Below, piece after piece: positions 61,691-64,000 of a stretch of DNA of 64,000 nucleotides. The translations under genes and the position numbers were made by a program. The stretch is taken from contig NZ_CP097122.1 of the NCBI RefSeq assembly GCF_024029775.1, forward strand, positions 124,001 to 188,000. The letters are read 5' to 3'. This stretch comes from Fructobacillus americanaquae. GTDB taxonomy: Bacteria; Bacillota; Bacilli; Lactobacillales; Lactobacillaceae. How positions within the stretch are numbered: position 1 is the first letter of the stretch; the number at the start of each line of letters is the position of its first letter. The notes below the pieces were generated by a model that was not told the DNA's origin, ran no database searches, and worked only from the letters and a program-made list of their open reading frames with translations.

Positions 61691-61953
61691 TTAAAAATTA
61701 AAACAAAGTTAATAAAATGAAGGAACACGACTTCTTTCTTAATACGCAACATGATTATTTGTCTTCCTATATTGGTTTTTATTTTTTAATCGTCTAATTT
61801 AGTTTTCTTAACAAAAACAGTTTAACAAGAATTCCATCAAAACTTACCTCGTTCATAATTTTACGTCTTTTTTTATTAATATTTATCATTAATCTCACGA
61901 TATCAATCGCTATGTAGATAAACGAAATATCAATTTTAACAATTTCTAAAAAT
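61691..61953. other. AT-rich intergenic region
   Basis: No gene or structured element was recognised. Confidence 0.5.
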
Positions 61954-61984
61954 AAAAAAACCATGGAGACTTAATCTCCATGGT
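61954..61984 (-). terminator. Terminator behind the giant-gene remnant
   Basis: CCATGGAGA..TCTCCATGG forms a perfect stem followed by a T-run on the minus strand. It is similar in sequence and position to the hairpin at 12451-12481. Confidence 0.85.
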
Positions 61985-61997
61985 TTCCTCCTTCATT

Positions 61998-62400
61998 TCA
62001 TAATCGGCGTTTTTTATTAGCCAATGGAAATAAGAAAATAATTAACGAACTGAAAAAGGGATGTCCATCTTAGCTCAGCAGTACGTCCTGTATCCGGTAA
62101 GGAAATAAAACGTTGACGGCTTAACCAAGTATGCCAGAATCGATTATCTTGATACAAGTTTTGCATTTGTTGAATAGCATACTGCTGCTGTCTAACAATC
62201 TCATCTGCCGTATTACCATGATTCATCGCAGCATAATGGTTTTGTAACCAACGATCAATTCCAGTTAAAATAAATTGCTTATCTTGATCTGTTAAATTTA
62301 CATTATACTGAATTTCCCGACGGATCATAGACGCTTTTTCTAGAATTAACTGCCTGCTTTGATCCCGTTGATCAGTTACAGAACGCCCCACATGGTGCAC
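61998..62400 (-). pseudogene. C-terminal fragment of a giant three-helix-repeat surface protein
   Basis: The fragment aligns with the last 125 or so residues of the giant at 12493-26931: HHVGRSVTDQRDQSRQLILE, then IRREIQYNVNLTDQDKQFIL, ADEIVRQQQ, FWHTWLSRQRFISLPDTGRT. After LPDTGRTAE the frame is wrong (it stops at 62017), while another frame continues HPFFSSLIIFLFPLANKKRRL to a stop near 61998, which is the missing hydrophobic anchor and basic tail. So there is one frameshift at the anchor and complete loss of the signal peptide and repeats. No ribosome binding site precedes the ATG at 62400, and nothing suggests expression. Confidence 0.85.
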
Positions 62401-62781
62401 ATCTTTGTATTAAATAACGTTTTCTTCATAATGCACCCATTATATTTTAAACATACATATCACTTTTTTAAATTGAGTCAATACTCTCAAACTAAATACA
62501 TTACGGGTGGATCGTACACAATATTTTATACTAGCCTATATTTAGTGACACCATGTATTAGAACACAGAATTGCAAAAAATATTTTTTAATATTTTATCT
62601 AGATTCTCTATTTAATATTATAAATCCAGTTTAACTTATCACCCATTTAATACATTACATCGTCAAAAATATTTTGACCATCTTAATTGAATTGATTGCT
62701 GATATGGTAACATTATAATAAGTGTTTACATACATTATTCATAATCTAAATAACTTGTTGTATTAAAAATAACCCATAAAT
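62401..62781. other. AT-rich intergenic region
   Basis: No coding signal was recognised here; the expected upstream part of the giant-gene remnant is absent. A plus-strand ORF at 62359-62634 overlaps the remnant and has no family sign or ribosome binding site. Confidence 0.45.
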
Positions 62782-62810
62782 TAAAAAACTTTCCAAATTA
62801 AGGAAAGTTT
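62782..62810 (-). terminator. Terminator of the CPBP protease gene
   Basis: AAACTTTCC and GGAAAGTTT pair across a 7-base loop, followed by a T-run on the minus strand. Confidence 0.8.
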
Positions 62811-62890
62811 CTTTACAAGCTAATCATTATAACTTAGTAACTGAATACTCATAAAATTGTCAACTTCATTCTAAAACCGAAAAAATGGCA

Positions 62891-63667
62891 TCAGTTCTTT
62901 CTATCAGTTTGAATCCGTTGCACCAAGGCTGGAGCATGTTTTCGTGGCCAAAAAACATAAATAATTAATCCTATTTTGAGATAATTTAGTACCATCAAAG
63001 CCATAGATTCAAAGCGGCCATCTTGAATTTGAGACATGTCATTAGCTGTTCGCATGTAATCGGTTGCAAAATGCAAAGCAATCGGATACCAAAGGCTTCC
63101 AGTCTGAACATATAAAGCACTGTATGCAAGACCACCAAAAAAAGATAAAACAATCTGAACTAGAACATACTGCAAAGATGCATGAGACAAATTAGTAAGA
63201 TGTAACAATGCAAAAATTAAGTTAGAAATAGCCACAGCTTCCATCAACTTGCGATAAGAGTATCCATTACGCGATGTATAGTCGAGAAATCTTCCTAACA
63301 AAACACCCCGTGTTAAGAACTCTTCAGAAAATCCCCCCATCACACCAGTGGCCAAACTGATAATTAGATCAGGTGTTTTAAAGAATGGCAAAGCCATTGC
63401 AATTATCAAAAGCCAAAATGCATAGTCCCATATAGTAAATGATCTATGCATATAAAAAGATTGTTTAGTAATCCAATGATTTAAAAGAATCACCACAAAT
63501 AATTCACTTATTTTAAACAAAAAATTCGCTTCAAATTGAGTTAAATTAAAGTGATAATATAAAGCATTCAGAGCTTGATAAACACCTAATTGAGTAATTA
63601 ATAATTCCAGTACTAAAAATAATGCAACTGGAATAATCAAACCAGTTAAAGTATTTTTCCGTGTCAT
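62891..63667 (-). CDS. CPBP-family intramembrane metalloprotease
   Basis: This integral membrane protein of about 258 residues has several hydrophobic helices and the three CPBP (Abi/CAAX-like) motifs in order: EExxxR within GFSEEFLTRGVLLG, FxxxH within FALLHL, and the late HFATD. These form the metal-binding active site of the family, which includes bacteriocin-immunity and surface-processing proteases. I place the start at the third in-frame Met (63667, MTRKNTLTG), eight bases after AAAGGA; two upstream ATGs (63676, 63673) overlap that site. A promoter and terminator bracket the gene, so it is monocistronic. It stands upstream of a giant-gene remnant; a decayed paralog holds the same kind of position near 31 kb. 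The substrate is unknown. Confidence 0.9.
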   Translation of the reverse strand: MTRKNTLTGLIIPVALFLVLELLITQLGVYQALNALYYHFNLTQFEANFLFKISELFVVILLNHWITKQSFYMHRSFTIWDYAFWLLIIAMALPFFKTPDLIISLATGVMGGFSEEFLTRGVLLGRFLDYTSRNGYSYRKLMEAVAISNLIFALLHLTNLSHASLQYVLVQIVLSFFGGLAYSALYVQTGSLWYPIALHFATDYMRTANDMSQIQDGRFESMALMVLNYLKIGLIIYVFWPRKHAPALVQRIQTDRKN

Positions 63668-63704
63668 TTTCATCATCCTTTTTAATCTAATATTTTACTA
63701 CTCT

Positions 63705-63733
63705 ATCATGTCATGAAGTAAATATCCTGTCAA
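63705..63733 (-). promoter_or_regulatory. Predicted promoter of the CPBP protease gene
   Basis: Minus-strand consensus TTGACA (63728-63733) and CATGAT (63705-63710) are spaced by 17 bases, about 40 bases before the start codon. Confidence 0.65.
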
Positions 63734-64000
63734 TATCATAAAAAAAGGTTAAATCTAATTTTATAGTTGATTTTTGAGGACATTAATCCAAACAATTTCG
63801 ATGGTTAGAAGTAACACATAAAAGTTTCTTACTCTTTGTATAAAACAATAATTAGAATCGGAAAACTTCTTATTAGAAAGTCCAAAGAAGATGATCAATA
63901 GAATCCAATACTGCCTTGTAGCCTTATACAATGAATCAACACAGACTAAACACCATTCTCATTGTTTCACGAAAACGTTACTAGAATCGGATTAACTTCA
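63734..64000. other. Intergenic end of the window
   Basis: AT-rich sequence without a recognisable ORF, RNA or repeat. Confidence 0.45.

Overview
The window looks like chromosome of a low-G+C lactic acid bacterium in the Lactobacillaceae. Leuconostoc, Fructobacillus, Weissella or a related Lactobacillus are possible; the genus cannot be fixed from this sequence. The pointers are KxYKxGKxW-type signal peptides, LPxTG sortase anchors, a MucBP-like adhesin, a TPP-riboswitch/ThiT vitamin importer, a DUF915 hydrolase and IS30 elements. No tRNA, rRNA or CRISPR array was seen.

Layout. (1) 1-1406: plus-strand fragment of a mobile element or plasmid-like region, with a partial ORF, an accessory single-stranded DNA-binding protein, a small gene broken by a 26-bp tandem duplication, a small basic ORF and a truncated ORF. 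It meets, tail to tail, a 3'-truncated thiT that still carries its promoter, TPP riboswitch and terminator. (2) 1984-5316: minus-strand autoregulated drug-export type operon (ABC ATPase, ABC-2 permease, TetR) with a perfect 24-bp palindromic operator, then a DUF915 alpha/beta hydrolase whose start is out of frame by one A. (3) 5446-8716: plus-strand small ORFs and a decayed antigen I/II (GbpC/Spa-like) adhesin. (4) 8974-11311: a broken IS30 transposase, a possible 20-residue peptide and an EamA transporter. (5) 11459-63667: a surface-protein island of about 52 kb, with every gene on the minus strand. It holds three giant proteins (about 4,812, 3,566 and 3,479 residues), two medium adhesins, remnants of two more giants, one intact and one internally deleted CPBP membrane protease, and a second broken IS30. 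A decay zone between 37.1 and 39.1 kb (YdcF-family protein, M20 peptidase remnant, metal-binding lipoprotein remnant, GNAT) separates two parts of the island.

How it fits together. Two paralogous blocks can be recognised. In transcription order, block A is CPBP remnant, Ig-like adhesin, three-helix-repeat giant (intact), Tyr/Gln/Ala-repeat giant (fragment). Block B is CPBP (intact), three-helix-repeat giant (C-terminal fragment), Tyr/Gln/Ala-repeat giant (intact), then a second three-helix-repeat giant. Each block has kept intact the giant that the other has lost, which suggests duplication followed by reciprocal decay. Most intact proteins are predicted to be exported and anchored to the wall or membrane, where they would act as long stalk-like adhesins.

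Many genes are broken, often at A/T homopolymers. The three giant ORFs remain open over 10-14 kb, so a high general sequencing-error rate is unlikely, but raw reads should decide individual indels.
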